NCBI GenBank assembly: GCA_951813255.1
Contig: OX638353.1
Coordinates: 3,272,782-3,336,781 of the forward strand
Direction: 5' to 3'
DNA: 64,000 nt
Source: an uncultured Dehalococcoidia bacterium
Lineage (GTDB): Bacteria > Chloroflexota > Dehalococcoidia > Lucifugimonadales > JAAXIE01
The translations under genes were made by a program, and so were the position numbers. Under the pieces are notes generated by a model. That model had not been told where the DNA came from. It was given only the letters and a program-made list of their open reading frames with translations, and made no database searches. Within the stretch, counting starts at the first letter, position 1. Each line of letters opens with the position of its first letter. This document shows positions 51,142 to 59,289 of this stretch, one piece after another.

Positions 51142-51384
51142 TCAATCCCGTAGTTTCAGGTCATATCCCTCTTCCCGGAACTTCCTTATATCAAACGGTG
51201 GATAATCAGGGGGAATCTTGTCCTTCAGTGTCCCCAAGCGCGAGCGGTCTATTCGGATAGGCTTCAGTGTGAGTCCGTCTGGCCCCTCCTCTAGTCGCAG
51301 CCGGTCGCCAGGCCCGATTCCCATGGCCTCCAATACCTCAGTAGGTAACGTGACCTGGCGCCTTGCCGTAATTCTGACAATCAT
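51142..51384 (-). CDS. AbrB/MazE-type DNA-binding protein, second copy
   Basis: An 80-aa protein if begun at the ATG at 51384 (MIVRITARRQVTLPTEVLEAM), the natural start of the AbrB fold; an earlier codon at 51417 adds 11 residues. The C-terminal YPPFDIRKFREEGYDLKLRD matches the tail of the 45079-45357 protein. No PIN or other toxin gene is next to it; the upstream gene is an MFS transporter. It may be a free regulator or an orphaned antitoxin. Confidence 0.78.
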   Translation of the reverse strand: MIVRITARRQVTLPTEVLEAMGIGPGDRLRLEEGPDGLTLKPIRIDRSRLGTLKDKIPPDYPPFDIRKFREEGYDLKLRD

Positions 51385-51422
51385 GCTCCGCCCTCCACGG
51401 ATATTGTATCGCCCCAAAGGCT

Positions 51423-52907
51423 CTACTTCCCCGCCTCCTCCCTCTCCGCAATCTCCCGCGCCGTAGCCCTCATCAAAAACGCAGGCACCACCCCAATCAC
51501 TGCCACCACGGCCGAAATCCGCAAAAAGCTGTGGAACAGCGTCAGCCCAGCATCATAAATGCCGTCAAAGTACCTCTCCAGTTCCGCGCCCGTAGCTTGT
51601 GCCGGGAACTCAATATCCGCCGTCAGAATCTGGAACCGTTCCACCCCCCACGCCGCCAACGCCGCCAGTCCTAGAGCCATCCCGATCATCCGCGACACCG
51701 TCACCAGCGATGCCGCCGTAGCCCTGTACCCCTCGTCCACCGAACTCAACGCCCGTGCCATCAGGGGCGTGTTGTTCAGCCCGTATCCCACTCCGGCGAT
51801 GCACAGGTGAAGCGTCAGCCACGGCTCCGTAATGTCCAGGTCCCACGTGCTCACCAACGCCAGTCCGGTCGCGCTAATCAGCAGCCCCGATATCGCCACC
51901 GCCCGGTTGCCCACGAAATTCAGCAGCCACCCTCCCAGCAGTGCCCCCATGGCTGACGCCCCCGTAAGCCGCAGCAGCCACCACCCACCCGTTAGCGGGT
52001 CTCGCTCCATCACCGTGTTTGCCATCAACGGAATGGTCACCATTGCGATGATGAGCGACACCCCCTCCAGCAACTGCGTGGCATTCGCCGTGATGAAAGC
52101 CCGAGTCCGCAGCAAAGTAGGCTCTAACAGGGGCTGTTCTTTTCTTCTCTCCACTAGGGCGAGTATTGCAATCAGGCCCAGCCCCGGAAGCCCGATGAGA
52201 AACGGCTGTGCCGAACTGAGCGTGAACAACCCCTCCTTCGAAAGCGCGAACGTAAGGATGAACAACACTCCCGATAGCAGCAGGCCTCCCTGCCAGTCCA
52301 CCCTCGCATCCGGTTGCCGCCGGCTCGGCAGCCGGACCAGCCCTGCCATGATCAGCGCCGCTTGCGGAGCGTTCAGCCAGAATATCCACCGCCAGTCCAG
52401 CAACTCGATGATCGCCCCGCCATACGCCGGCCCCAGTAGCGAGCCCGCCTCCGCCGAGGCCACTACCAACCCAATCGCCATCCCCCGCTGCGAAGCCGGC
52501 ATCACTGTGCTGGCGATGGCCATGCTTATGGGCACCGTAGCCCCACCGCCGATGGCCTGCACAACCCGGGCCCCGATGATCCATGTCAGGTTGTCGGCCA
52601 GTGCAACCAAGCAGGTCCCGATGATGAATACCACCAGCGATGCTTGATAAATGCGCGCGTACCCGTAAACGTCCGCGATGCGCCCGAACAGAGGCATTGC
52701 CACCGTGTATCCCACGATATAGGCCGTGATGATCCACGCAGCACTGGACGCGTCCTCTGGCACCTCCAGCTTCAGGTCGGCCATGATGACCGGCAGCGCT
52801 GTCACCACCACTGTCTGGTCCAACGCAGCCGTGAACACCCCGAGGCAGATGACCACCATCACCCACTTCGGCGACATAACCCGGTCGGTAGACAACCATC
52901 GACTCAA
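51423..52907 (-). CDS. MFS drug-efflux transporter, DHA2 (14-helix) family
   Basis: A 494-aa transporter with about 14 hydrophobic segments. Motif C-like text lies in VVASAEAGSLLGPAYGGAI; the first helix has LGVFTAALDQTVVVTALPVI, the DHA2 signature; and motif A appears as LFGRIADVYGYARIY. Proton-driven export of small hydrophobic compounds is expected. The start is TTG 52907 or ATG 52877; neither has a good ribosome binding site. Confidence 0.88.
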   Translation of the reverse strand: MSRWLSTDRVMSPKWVMVVICLGVFTAALDQTVVVTALPVIMADLKLEVPEDASSAAWIITAYIVGYTVAMPLFGRIADVYGYARIYQASLVVFIIGTCLVALADNLTWIIGARVVQAIGGGATVPISMAIASTVMPASQRGMAIGLVVASAEAGSLLGPAYGGAIIELLDWRWIFWLNAPQAALIMAGLVRLPSRRQPDARVDWQGGLLLSGVLFILTFALSKEGLFTLSSAQPFLIGLPGLGLIAILALVERRKEQPLLEPTLLRTRAFITANATQLLEGVSLIIAMVTIPLMANTVMERDPLTGGWWLLRLTGASAMGALLGGWLLNFVGNRAVAISGLLISATGLALVSTWDLDITEPWLTLHLCIAGVGYGLNNTPLMARALSSVDEGYRATAASLVTVSRMIGMALGLAALAAWGVERFQILTADIEFPAQATGAELERYFDGIYDAGLTLFHSFLRISAVVAVIGVVPAFLMRATAREIAEREEAGK

Positions 52908-52934
52908 AATCTGCGGTCCGTCATGCCTGCACCC

Positions 52935-52964
52935 GCGGAAATCTGCTCAGCGGAAATCTGCTCA
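52935..52964. repeat. 15-bp perfect tandem duplication
   Basis: GCGGAAATCTGCTCA occurs twice in direct succession between the MFS and DUF4143 ATPase genes. A small slippage repeat; no function is evident. Confidence 0.6.
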
Positions 52965-53023
52965 ACAGAGGAAGCACTCGTGCCATACCCATCAGCATGC
53001 CCCAAAAATGTGCCCCTATGGCG

Positions 53024-54310
53024 CTATCGGTCAGCTCCCAGGACGAGAGATCCCAAACCTGCATTGCGCCCTTCGAACAGGGATCGGATCGGCACTGCGA
53101 ACATTCCTTCACCGAAGCCAGCAGTCATCTCGCCATCGTAGAGCACCGCTCCAGCTGCGAACCGGTCCCCAGCTATCTTCTGCAGTTTGCGTAGTCCGCG
53201 GAAATCCGATGGCGTTACCGTAGCTGAGGCCTTCACTTCAATCCCGGCCACGCCTGTTCCACCCCGCTCGATGACCACATCGACTTCTACCTGGTCCTTG
53301 TCGCGATAGTGGTAAAAGCCGAGGGGGTGTTCTTGGCAGATGGCTTGGCGTCGCAACTCTTGAAACACGAACGTTTCTAGGAACTGGCCGAAGAGAGTCC
53401 GATCTCGGGTCAGGGAGCCGGAGTCATACCCCATAAGAGCACATCCGAGGCCGGTGTCGCCTATATGGAGTTTGGGAGTCTTAACCAACCGGCTCAGCCG
53501 GTTCCCATGCCACGAGGGAAGCCGGTCAATAAGGAACAGACGCTCCAGCAATTCCACATAGCTGACGATGGTCGGACGGCTGAGTTGGAAGGACGATGCT
53601 AGATCTGACAGGTTATACAAGCGGGCTGTTTGCGAAGCGGCAGCCCCCAGTAGCCGAGGCAACACGTCCAAGGCGCTGATCCTAGCCATGTCCCGTACGT
53701 CTCTTTGAAGCTGCGTCTCCACATAATTCCTGTACCAGTTGGCCCGTCGCCGGGCGGTTGGACGGGCCAGCGCCGCCGGATAACCACCCCCGGTGATGAG
53801 GCCTTGCAACTCATCCCCAAGGCGGCGGCTCGGTGAGGTCTGAAACCTTCCGCAAAATAGGTCATCAAGAAAATTCGGTACGCCACCACGCATCTCGCTC
53901 TGTGAGAGGGGAAGCAGCTGCAGTATTTCCATCCGGCCCGCCAGTGAATCCGAGAGCGCTGGCACAAGAAGTACCTGAGATGAGCCGGTAAGCAGGAACC
54001 GGCCAGGAATTCGGCGGGCATCGATTTCTTGTTTCAGCGCGGCAAAAAGCGCCGGGACACGCTGCACCTCATCAAGGATGACACGCTCTGGTAGCCCTCC
54101 TGCGAAACCTGCTGGGTCGGAGTCTGCAGCGGCCCGGGCCACGTTATTGTCAAAGTTGATGTAGGCGTACCCCTCAGGCTCACCAGCCAAGCGCGCGAGG
54201 GTAGTCTTGCCGCTCTGACGCGGGCCGTGAATGAGTACCGCGGGCGAATCAGACAACGCCTCCAGCAAGGGTTTCTCTGCATAGCGAGGGTATAGCAAGG
54301 ACGATTCCAT
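53024..54310 (-). CDS. ATP-binding protein with DUF4143 domain
   Basis: A 428-aa AAA-type ATPase. Walker A is GPRQSGKTT (29-37), Walker B is RVILDEVQRVP and the sensor is LTGSSQ. The C-terminal DUF4143 domain contains GIEVKASATVTPSDFRGL, a PD-(D/E)XK-like strand (E-V-K). The family is common in archaea and bacteria and its role is poorly defined. The gene starts 2 nt from an array of six 23-bp-period direct repeats. No clear Shine-Dalgarno sequence is present, suggesting a leaderless or repeat-embedded promoter. Confidence 0.87.
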   Translation of the reverse strand: MESSLLYPRYAEKPLLEALSDSPAVLIHGPRQSGKTTLARLAGEPEGYAYINFDNNVARAAADSDPAGFAGGLPERVILDEVQRVPALFAALKQEIDARRIPGRFLLTGSSQVLLVPALSDSLAGRMEILQLLPLSQSEMRGGVPNFLDDLFCGRFQTSPSRRLGDELQGLITGGGYPAALARPTARRRANWYRNYVETQLQRDVRDMARISALDVLPRLLGAAASQTARLYNLSDLASSFQLSRPTIVSYVELLERLFLIDRLPSWHGNRLSRLVKTPKLHIGDTGLGCALMGYDSGSLTRDRTLFGQFLETFVFQELRRQAICQEHPLGFYHYRDKDQVEVDVVIERGGTGVAGIEVKASATVTPSDFRGLRKLQKIAGDRFAAGAVLYDGEMTAGFGEGMFAVPIRSLFEGRNAGLGSLVLGADR

Positions 54311-54311
54311 C

Positions 54312-54448
54312 GTCCAATTGTAACTCTACGGTCCGTCCAATTGCAAGTTTTACTGCCGTCCAATTACAATGTTATAAGGCGTTCAATTGCAAGTCATACG
54401 GCCGTCCAATTGCAATGTTACAGTGCGTCCAAATGAAATCTTGTGCTG
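54312..54448. repeat. Six direct repeats with an exact 23-bp period
   Basis: Copies of GTCCAATTGCAA (consensus) start at 54312, 54335, 54358, 54381, 54404 and 54427, so every spacing is 23 bp. The core includes the palindrome CAATTG; the remaining 11 bp of each unit are variable but often end in GGCC/TGCC. The array abuts the start codon of the DUF4143 ATPase (minus strand) and fills most of the gap to 54550. Iteron-like operators for autoregulation are the simplest reading. Confidence 0.9.
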
Positions 54449-54550
54449 CAGAGGTCTTTCCTGGTCCACACGGGCACATTCCCCCGGATCACGAGTACCC
54501 TGAATGCGTGTCCTGTCGTACAGACGGTACGACCCCCACGCGGAAGCCTG

Positions 54551-55306
54551 CTACAACGGAGGCAGCTCAATCTCCACCGGGACATCCACATCCCGTATGA
54601 TCAGCACCCGCACCGCACCCGATTGGTCGTCGGAAAACAGTCTGCCCTCTACCCGCGCCTGGCGTAACAACGAGTCGTCTTTCCCGATCCACGCATCAAT
54701 CTCGATCTGTTCACCCGGCGAAGCATTGACCAGCAACCCCTTGAACGCCCCCGAGTCCACCACTCCCCCGATGCGCCACACCTGCGCCCCCTCCACTTGC
54801 TCTTCCCCAACCAAAGTCGGCTCCTCTATCGCTTTCATGATGTCAGCCAGTCTCAGTCCAAGCTCGCTGAAATCAAAGGGCAGTGTCAGCGGGTCCGTCT
54901 CGCCCCAACGCCCCAGCAGGTTCATGTAAGCCTTGCCCGCCACACCGATGATCTCTACCCCCACAAAGACGTTCTTGTCGCTTGTGGTCGCCTCCATCCT
55001 CAGGCTGTACTTGTCGGGCATGGCAATCTGCCCCGTTACCGCATCCAGATACAGTCCCAGACCGCTAAGGTAGGAAGACCCAACATCGTGGGACAGGTCA
55101 AAAGTAGCAAACGTGATGCCAGACATGCGGGTTGCTGAGGCATCCAGGATTCCTGCGGGGTCGGGCGATGCTGTGTCTGCAGCAGTGGAAGCGGGAGGCT
55201 CTGCGGCCTCGCACCCAATGGCCCCTATAACGGACAACACCAATAGAAGGGCCACCATCCCGACGGCCGCCCTGGAACATCCCAAGCGTTCCCTCGCTAG
55301 TTCCAC
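54551..55306 (-). CDS. LppX/LprAFG-like lipoprotein
   Basis: A 251-aa exported protein with a signal peptide and lipobox IGAIGC (Cys32), followed by a Ser/Ala/Pro linker. The body resembles the LppX_LprAFG family (half-barrel lipid carriers): LYLDAVTGQIAMPDKYSLRM, then VYMN-like AYMNLLGRWGE, and a final VLIIRDVDVPVEIELPP. The start is GTG at 55306, overlapping the upstream gene by 10 nt, and the two are probably translated together. It may carry lipids across the cell envelope. Confidence 0.75.
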   Translation of the reverse strand: MELARERLGCSRAAVGMVALLLVLSVIGAIGCEAAEPPASTAADTASPDPAGILDASATRMSGITFATFDLSHDVGSSYLSGLGLYLDAVTGQIAMPDKYSLRMEATTSDKNVFVGVEIIGVAGKAYMNLLGRWGETDPLTLPFDFSELGLRLADIMKAIEEPTLVGEEQVEGAQVWRIGGVVDSGAFKGLLVNASPGEQIEIDAWIGKDDSLLRQARVEGRLFSDDQSGAVRVLIIRDVDVPVEIELPPL

Positions 55307-56655
55307 GACCAGAAGGCGATGCGCCCCGAAGCCAGTTCCCGCGCCACTCCCGAATTGATGTCTACCGTGTACACCTTGTCGGTCGATGGACTGGCCCCGT
55401 TCGTCTGACCCGCCCCATGGCTCAGCGTTCCCGTGAACACGAACCGGCTGCTGTCAGGTGCCCACAGCGAGTTGGAGTACGCATACTGATCGAAGAAGCT
55501 GATCATCGTGAACTGCTCCGACGATGGCCCGAACTCCACCAGATCCCGCGGCTCTCCCCCGGCAGCCGGGACCACGTTCCATATCAAGGCACGTTGGCTA
55601 TCAGCAACGGTCACGTACAGCAGCCATTCCCCGTCCGGTGACCAGAAGAACGCAAGAAGCGACTCATCTACTACGGTACGTTCACCGCTGCCATCCGCTT
55701 GCACTACCCTGAGTTTCTGGTACGTGGGCAAGGCGTCGCTGGTGGAGTCCGCCACCGCGATTTCGTCCCCATCGGGAGACCAGAGAAAGGCGGCGCCCGG
55801 CCCCACGTCCATCAGCGCCTTGAGCGCCCCCGCATCATCCGCAGGCCCCAGGTCCAAAAGGAAAAGCGCGTCCCCTCCGTTGTTCTCGTCCACATACAGG
55901 CCCTTGCGTCCCACGGGAGAGAATGCCGGTACCCGGTATATCGAGCTTGACTCCCCAAGGCGGCGTGGGTCCTGTAACCCTGGAGCGTCCAGCAACTCCA
56001 GTCCGGACCTCCGGTGCATCAGAATACCGCTGCTATCCGAGGCCCAGCTGTAATAGATAGGCCCCATGGTGACAACGGGCATGGCCGCTTCCAAACCGTC
56101 CCCAGGGGACGAGAACAGGGTGAGTCCCGTCGGCGTGGACGAGATGAAGGTCAGCAGCTTGCTGTCAGGTGACCAGTAGAGATAGTGGGACGCATCCTGC
56201 GCAATGAACGGGCTCGACCCCGGCTCGTTCTCATGCACCAGCCTTACGTCCCCCGTCTCCAGGTCCACTACATGGATGGATGTGGAAACGGATACGTCTG
56301 AAGGCAAAACGCGCGAGAACGCCAGCCTGCGCCCGTCTCGCGACCAAGTCGGCCAAGTGAAAAGAGCATTCGGGGCCAGTCCCTGGGCACTGATTCGCCC
56401 CACGGCACCCTCAACGCCAGCGCCCGCAAGCCGTCGCGAGCCCGTCCCGTCCGGCTTGATGGTAAACAGCCCGCCATCTGCGCCCGTGTACGCGATCAGG
56501 TCCACTGTAATTGCTTCCGCAGCATCACCTTCTAGACCCGCTCCTTCTTCAGCTATCTCTGCTGGCCGGGTGGCACAACCCAGCCCGGCTATCGCCAAAA
56601 GCAGCAAAGCCACTACTGCCACCACGCCAGAGTGCCTTACTGATGTCCACCTCAT
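55297..56655 (-). CDS. Lipoprotein with WD40-like (PD40/TolB-type) beta-propeller
   Basis: A 452-aa protein with lipobox AGLGC (Cys27). The rest is built of TolB/PD40-type blades: TWSRDGRRLAFSRV, YWSPDSKLLTFIS, LWSPDGDEIAVADS, FWSPDGEWLLYVT and LWAPDSSRFVFTG. These are propellers usually used for protein interaction at the cell surface. It is followed without gap by the LppX-like gene, and the pair likely forms a small envelope operon. Confidence 0.85.
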   Translation of the reverse strand: MRWTSVRHSGVVAVVALLLLAIAGLGCATRPAEIAEEGAGLEGDAAEAITVDLIAYTGADGGLFTIKPDGTGSRRLAGAGVEGAVGRISAQGLAPNALFTWPTWSRDGRRLAFSRVLPSDVSVSTSIHVVDLETGDVRLVHENEPGSSPFIAQDASHYLYWSPDSKLLTFISSTPTGLTLFSSPGDGLEAAMPVVTMGPIYYSWASDSSGILMHRRSGLELLDAPGLQDPRRLGESSSIYRVPAFSPVGRKGLYVDENNGGDALFLLDLGPADDAGALKALMDVGPGAAFLWSPDGDEIAVADSTSDALPTYQKLRVVQADGSGERTVVDESLLAFFWSPDGEWLLYVTVADSQRALIWNVVPAAGGEPRDLVEFGPSSEQFTMISFFDQYAYSNSLWAPDSSRFVFTGTLSHGAGQTNGASPSTDKVYTVDINSGVARELASGRIAFWSWN

Positions 56656-56718
56656 ACCCGATTAGCCCAGTCCTTCTCGCCAGAAGCTGTCATATTCTCT
56701 TGTGAGGGTCAACCTGAG

Positions 56719-57639
56719 TCAGCCCGTGGACCCGTACTTGTACGGCTCTAGTACCGCATAAAGTGTGTCGTTCACCGGCGTCGGCACCCCCGTCTCCTTC
56801 CCCAGCCTCACCACCGCACCTGTAAACGCATCCAACTCCATGGGTCGCCCTGACTCCATATCGATCTGCATTGATGCCTTCAGGTCCTTGGCCCAACCTA
56901 CCATGTAGTCCCAGGTCTTGGGTACGATATCCGCATCCAAATTCACGCCCTTGGCCCGCGCCACCGCCTCCACTTCCTTCAATGCCGCCATCAGCGTCTC
57001 TCGCCCTGCCTCCGAAGCCATCACAGTAGCAAGCCCCGTCCGCGCCGCGCCGGTCACACCCGCCAGCACCGTGATGAACAGCGACTTGCCCCACAACTCC
57101 TTGGGCATATCCTGCGAGGCCAGCACCTCTATGCCCGCCTCCAGAAACGTCTCCGTCACCGGCAGGCATCGCGGGGTCGACGGCCCAGACTGCTCCCCAA
57201 ACACAAACCGCACCACGCCACCCGACTGCTTGAACTCCCCCGGCCCTGTCCTCTCCGCCTCGATATACACCGCGCCCGGCAGCACGTTGTCCCGCTCAAG
57301 CGCCCTCGCCACCTCCGCGTAGCTGTCCACCCCGTTCTGCACCGTGATCACCAGCGTATCGTAGCCCACCATCGGGCGCAGCAAAGGCAGCGCATCCCCA
57401 TTCTGGTACGTCTTGACGCAATACAGCACGAGATCAACCTCGCCCACAGCCCGCGGGTCGTCCGTCGCCATCACCGGCGCCTCGAACTTCCCCCAGTGGC
57501 TCTGCACTCGCAACCCGTGCTCCCGCATCGCAGCGAGGTTCTCACCCCGGGCAATCATCACCACCGGATTCCCAGCCCGCGCCAGCACCGCCCCAAAATA
57601 TCCGCCCACGGCCCCCGCCCCCAAGACGGCAATCCGCAT
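56719..57639 (-). CDS. panE: 2-dehydropantoate 2-reductase family (ApbA/PanE)
   Basis: A 306-aa NADPH-dependent reductase. The Rossmann start is MRIAVLGAGAVGGYFGAVLA, and the catalytic Lys region PKELWGKSLFITVL is as in ketopantoate reductases. It would supply pantoate for panC (35496), although family members with other substrates are common and this gene is 21 kb from the pan operon. AGGAGG precedes the ATG. Divergent from a VOC gene. Confidence 0.8.
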   Translation of the reverse strand: MRIAVLGAGAVGGYFGAVLARAGNPVVMIARGENLAAMREHGLRVQSHWGKFEAPVMATDDPRAVGEVDLVLYCVKTYQNGDALPLLRPMVGYDTLVITVQNGVDSYAEVARALERDNVLPGAVYIEAERTGPGEFKQSGGVVRFVFGEQSGPSTPRCLPVTETFLEAGIEVLASQDMPKELWGKSLFITVLAGVTGAARTGLATVMASEAGRETLMAALKEVEAVARAKGVNLDADIVPKTWDYMVGWAKDLKASMQIDMESGRPMELDAFTGAVVRLGKETGVPTPVNDTLYAVLEPYKYGSTG

Positions 57640-57730
57640 ACACTCCTCCTAGGCCACCAACATAACCCAGCCCAAGCGGCAGCACAAGCAGGAAGCACGC
57701 TCTCCTTCCCTAGGCAAGCGCACTTACAAC

Positions 57731-57765
57731 ATGCCCCCTTCCCCCTCGCAGGGGGAAGGGGGCAT
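57731..57765. repeat. Perfect 16-bp palindrome
   Basis: ATGCCCCCTTCCCCCT (57731-57746) and its exact reverse complement (57750-57765) are separated by CGC. It lies in the divergent gap between panE and a VOC gene, 70 bp before the latter's ATG. There is no T tract, so it is not a standard terminator; a REP/MITE-like element or a strong RNA hairpin are options. Confidence 0.75.
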
Positions 57766-57837
57766 GAGGGTGAAGCGTCCTCTGTGGTATCCTGCCTATA
57801 ACCGCTAGCCCTGCAGGGCCCCACAAGGAGGCGATCA

Positions 57838-58206
57838 ATGTCCGTCATCAATCTGGACCACACCATCGTCCCCGCCCACGACAAGGAGGAGTCCGCCCGC
57901 TTCTTCGCACGCATCATGGGCCTCAAGTACGAAGGCACCCACGGCCACTTCGCCCCCGTCAAGCTCAACGACACCCTCACCATGGACTTCGACAACCGTG
58001 AGGGCTTCGAGCACCACCACTACGCCTTCCACGTCACCGACGAAGACTTCGACGTCATCTTCGAGCGCGTCAAGGCCGAGGGCTTGGCCTACGGCAGCGA
58101 CCCCCGCGCCCAGGACAACATGCAGATCAACACCCGCCGCGGAGGCCGTGGCTTCTACTTCAAAGACCCCAACGGCCACAGCCTCGAACTTCTCACCGTA
58201 CGCTAG
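57838..58206 (+). CDS. VOC-family protein 2
   Basis: A 122-aa vicinal-oxygen-chelate protein starting SVINLDHTIVPAHDKEESARFF, with HHHYAFHV in the middle and FYFKDPNGHSLELLT at the end; the His in NLDH and the final Glu are the expected metal ligands. AAGGAGG precedes the ATG. It is likely a small glyoxalase- or dioxygenase-like enzyme. The downstream DUF2238 gene is 39 bp away on the same strand. Confidence 0.82.
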   Translation: MSVINLDHTIVPAHDKEESARFFARIMGLKYEGTHGHFAPVKLNDTLTMDFDNREGFEHHHYAFHVTDEDFDVIFERVKAEGLAYGSDPRAQDNMQINTRRGGRGFYFKDPNGHSLELLTVR

Positions 58207-58245
58207 CCCGCTGACCGTTCAGTCGCGACCGAACAGGAAAACGCA

Positions 58246-58839
58246 ATGAGGGGCTTCCAGCCAGTCTCAAGCCTGCGAAGCCCCTCTCTCGTATTTTGGC
58301 TCAACCTAGCCCTCAAGGCCGCCCTGATCGGCCTCCTCATATTCGGCGCCTTCTCTGGACTCCAGCAATTCGAAGGCAAGGGCTACCTCTGGCGCCTCAT
58401 TACCTACCCCATCGCCGCCCTGGTAGTCCCCGTAGTCTGGACGGCACTCCGGCGAAAGCCAACCTACCCCTACCCCGTCGACCTTCTCCTGACTCTGCCC
58501 TTCCTCATCGACACCGCAGGCAACGCCCTCGACCTCTACGACACCATCGAGTGGTGGGACGACGCCAACCACTTCGTCAACTGGATGCTCATCTCCGGCG
58601 CCGCCGGTGCCCTAGCATGGCGCAACCGCATCCCCCTCTGGGAAACCATGGCCTTCGTAATAGGCTTCGGGGCAACCGCCGCCATCCTCTGGGAAGTCGG
58701 CGAATACTTCGCCTTCATCCGCCACTCCGAAGAGCTAGCCACCGCCTACTCCGACACCCTAGGCGACATGGCCCTCGGCCTCGCCGGCTCAGCCGTAGCC
58801 AGCCTCGCAGCCGCCCTGCTTCCCAGTCGCCCACCATAG
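58246..58839 (+). CDS. DUF2238 (YjdF-like) membrane protein
   Basis: A 197-aa protein with five to six hydrophobic segments. The signature region WWDDANHFVNWML, WEVGEYFAF and YSDTLGDMALGLAGS are the conserved polar motifs of DUF2238/YjdF proteins, whose function is unknown. AGGA precedes the ATG. It is convergent with the second retropepsin gene. Confidence 0.8.
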   Translation: MRGFQPVSSLRSPSLVFWLNLALKAALIGLLIFGAFSGLQQFEGKGYLWRLITYPIAALVVPVVWTALRRKPTYPYPVDLLLTLPFLIDTAGNALDLYDTIEWWDDANHFVNWMLISGAAGALAWRNRIPLWETMAFVIGFGATAAILWEVGEYFAFIRHSEELATAYSDTLGDMALGLAGSAVASLAAALLPSRPP

Positions 58840-58897
58840 TCTCCTCCATCTGGAGGACTGCGAAGGATGCCCCGTCTGCAAGGGAGCTGCTCTCTGA

Positions 58898-59275
58898 CTA
58901 GAAGGGCCTCCCCCGAATCGGCGGTGCCGACACCAACTCTTGGTTCACCGGATCAACCATCAGGTTCATAGTCTCCAGTGTAGTTGCACCTACTGAGTAG
59001 ATGTCCTCGGCACCAAAAATGACAGGGCAGACTCTCTCAAACCCGTTGTAAGCAATCCGGACCTGCCCCGATTCCGCTTCTTCAACATCTCCGTTGGCGT
59101 AAGCGATCTTCAAAGTTATATCCGGTTCCACTTGCAACTGGGTTAGGAAAGAAGCAGGCAACACCGTATGAGTGGCCCCGGTGTCGACCAGCGCCGTCAC
59201 ATGGACCATATCCCCATACACCATGTGTCCAACCCGCACCGCCACTTCAAGCCTACTCACATGCACACCCGGCAA
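58898..59275 (-). CDS. Retropepsin-like aspartic protease, copy 2
   Basis: A 125-aa single-domain clan AA protease. The catalytic loop is TALVDTGATHTVLP (D31), and the YANGDVEEA flap-like strand and VGATTLE region follow. It is shorter than copy 1 (47157-47597) and only distantly similar. The start TTG 59275 has no good ribosome binding site, and GTG codons shortly inside are alternatives. It follows the amidase gene by 15 bp and probably shares its transcript. Confidence 0.72.
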   Translation of the reverse strand: MPGVHVSRLEVAVRVGHMVYGDMVHVTALVDTGATHTVLPASFLTQLQVEPDITLKIAYANGDVEEAESGQVRIAYNGFERVCPVIFGAEDIYSVGATTLETMNLMVDPVNQELVSAPPIRGRPF

Positions 59276-59289
59276 ATCGCCAGTATTCC

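Noticed and set aside
52921..53112. 63-codon minus-strand frame between MFS and ATPase genes
   Set aside because: It covers a 15-bp tandem duplication and the ATPase 3' end, with no ribosome binding site or family resemblance.
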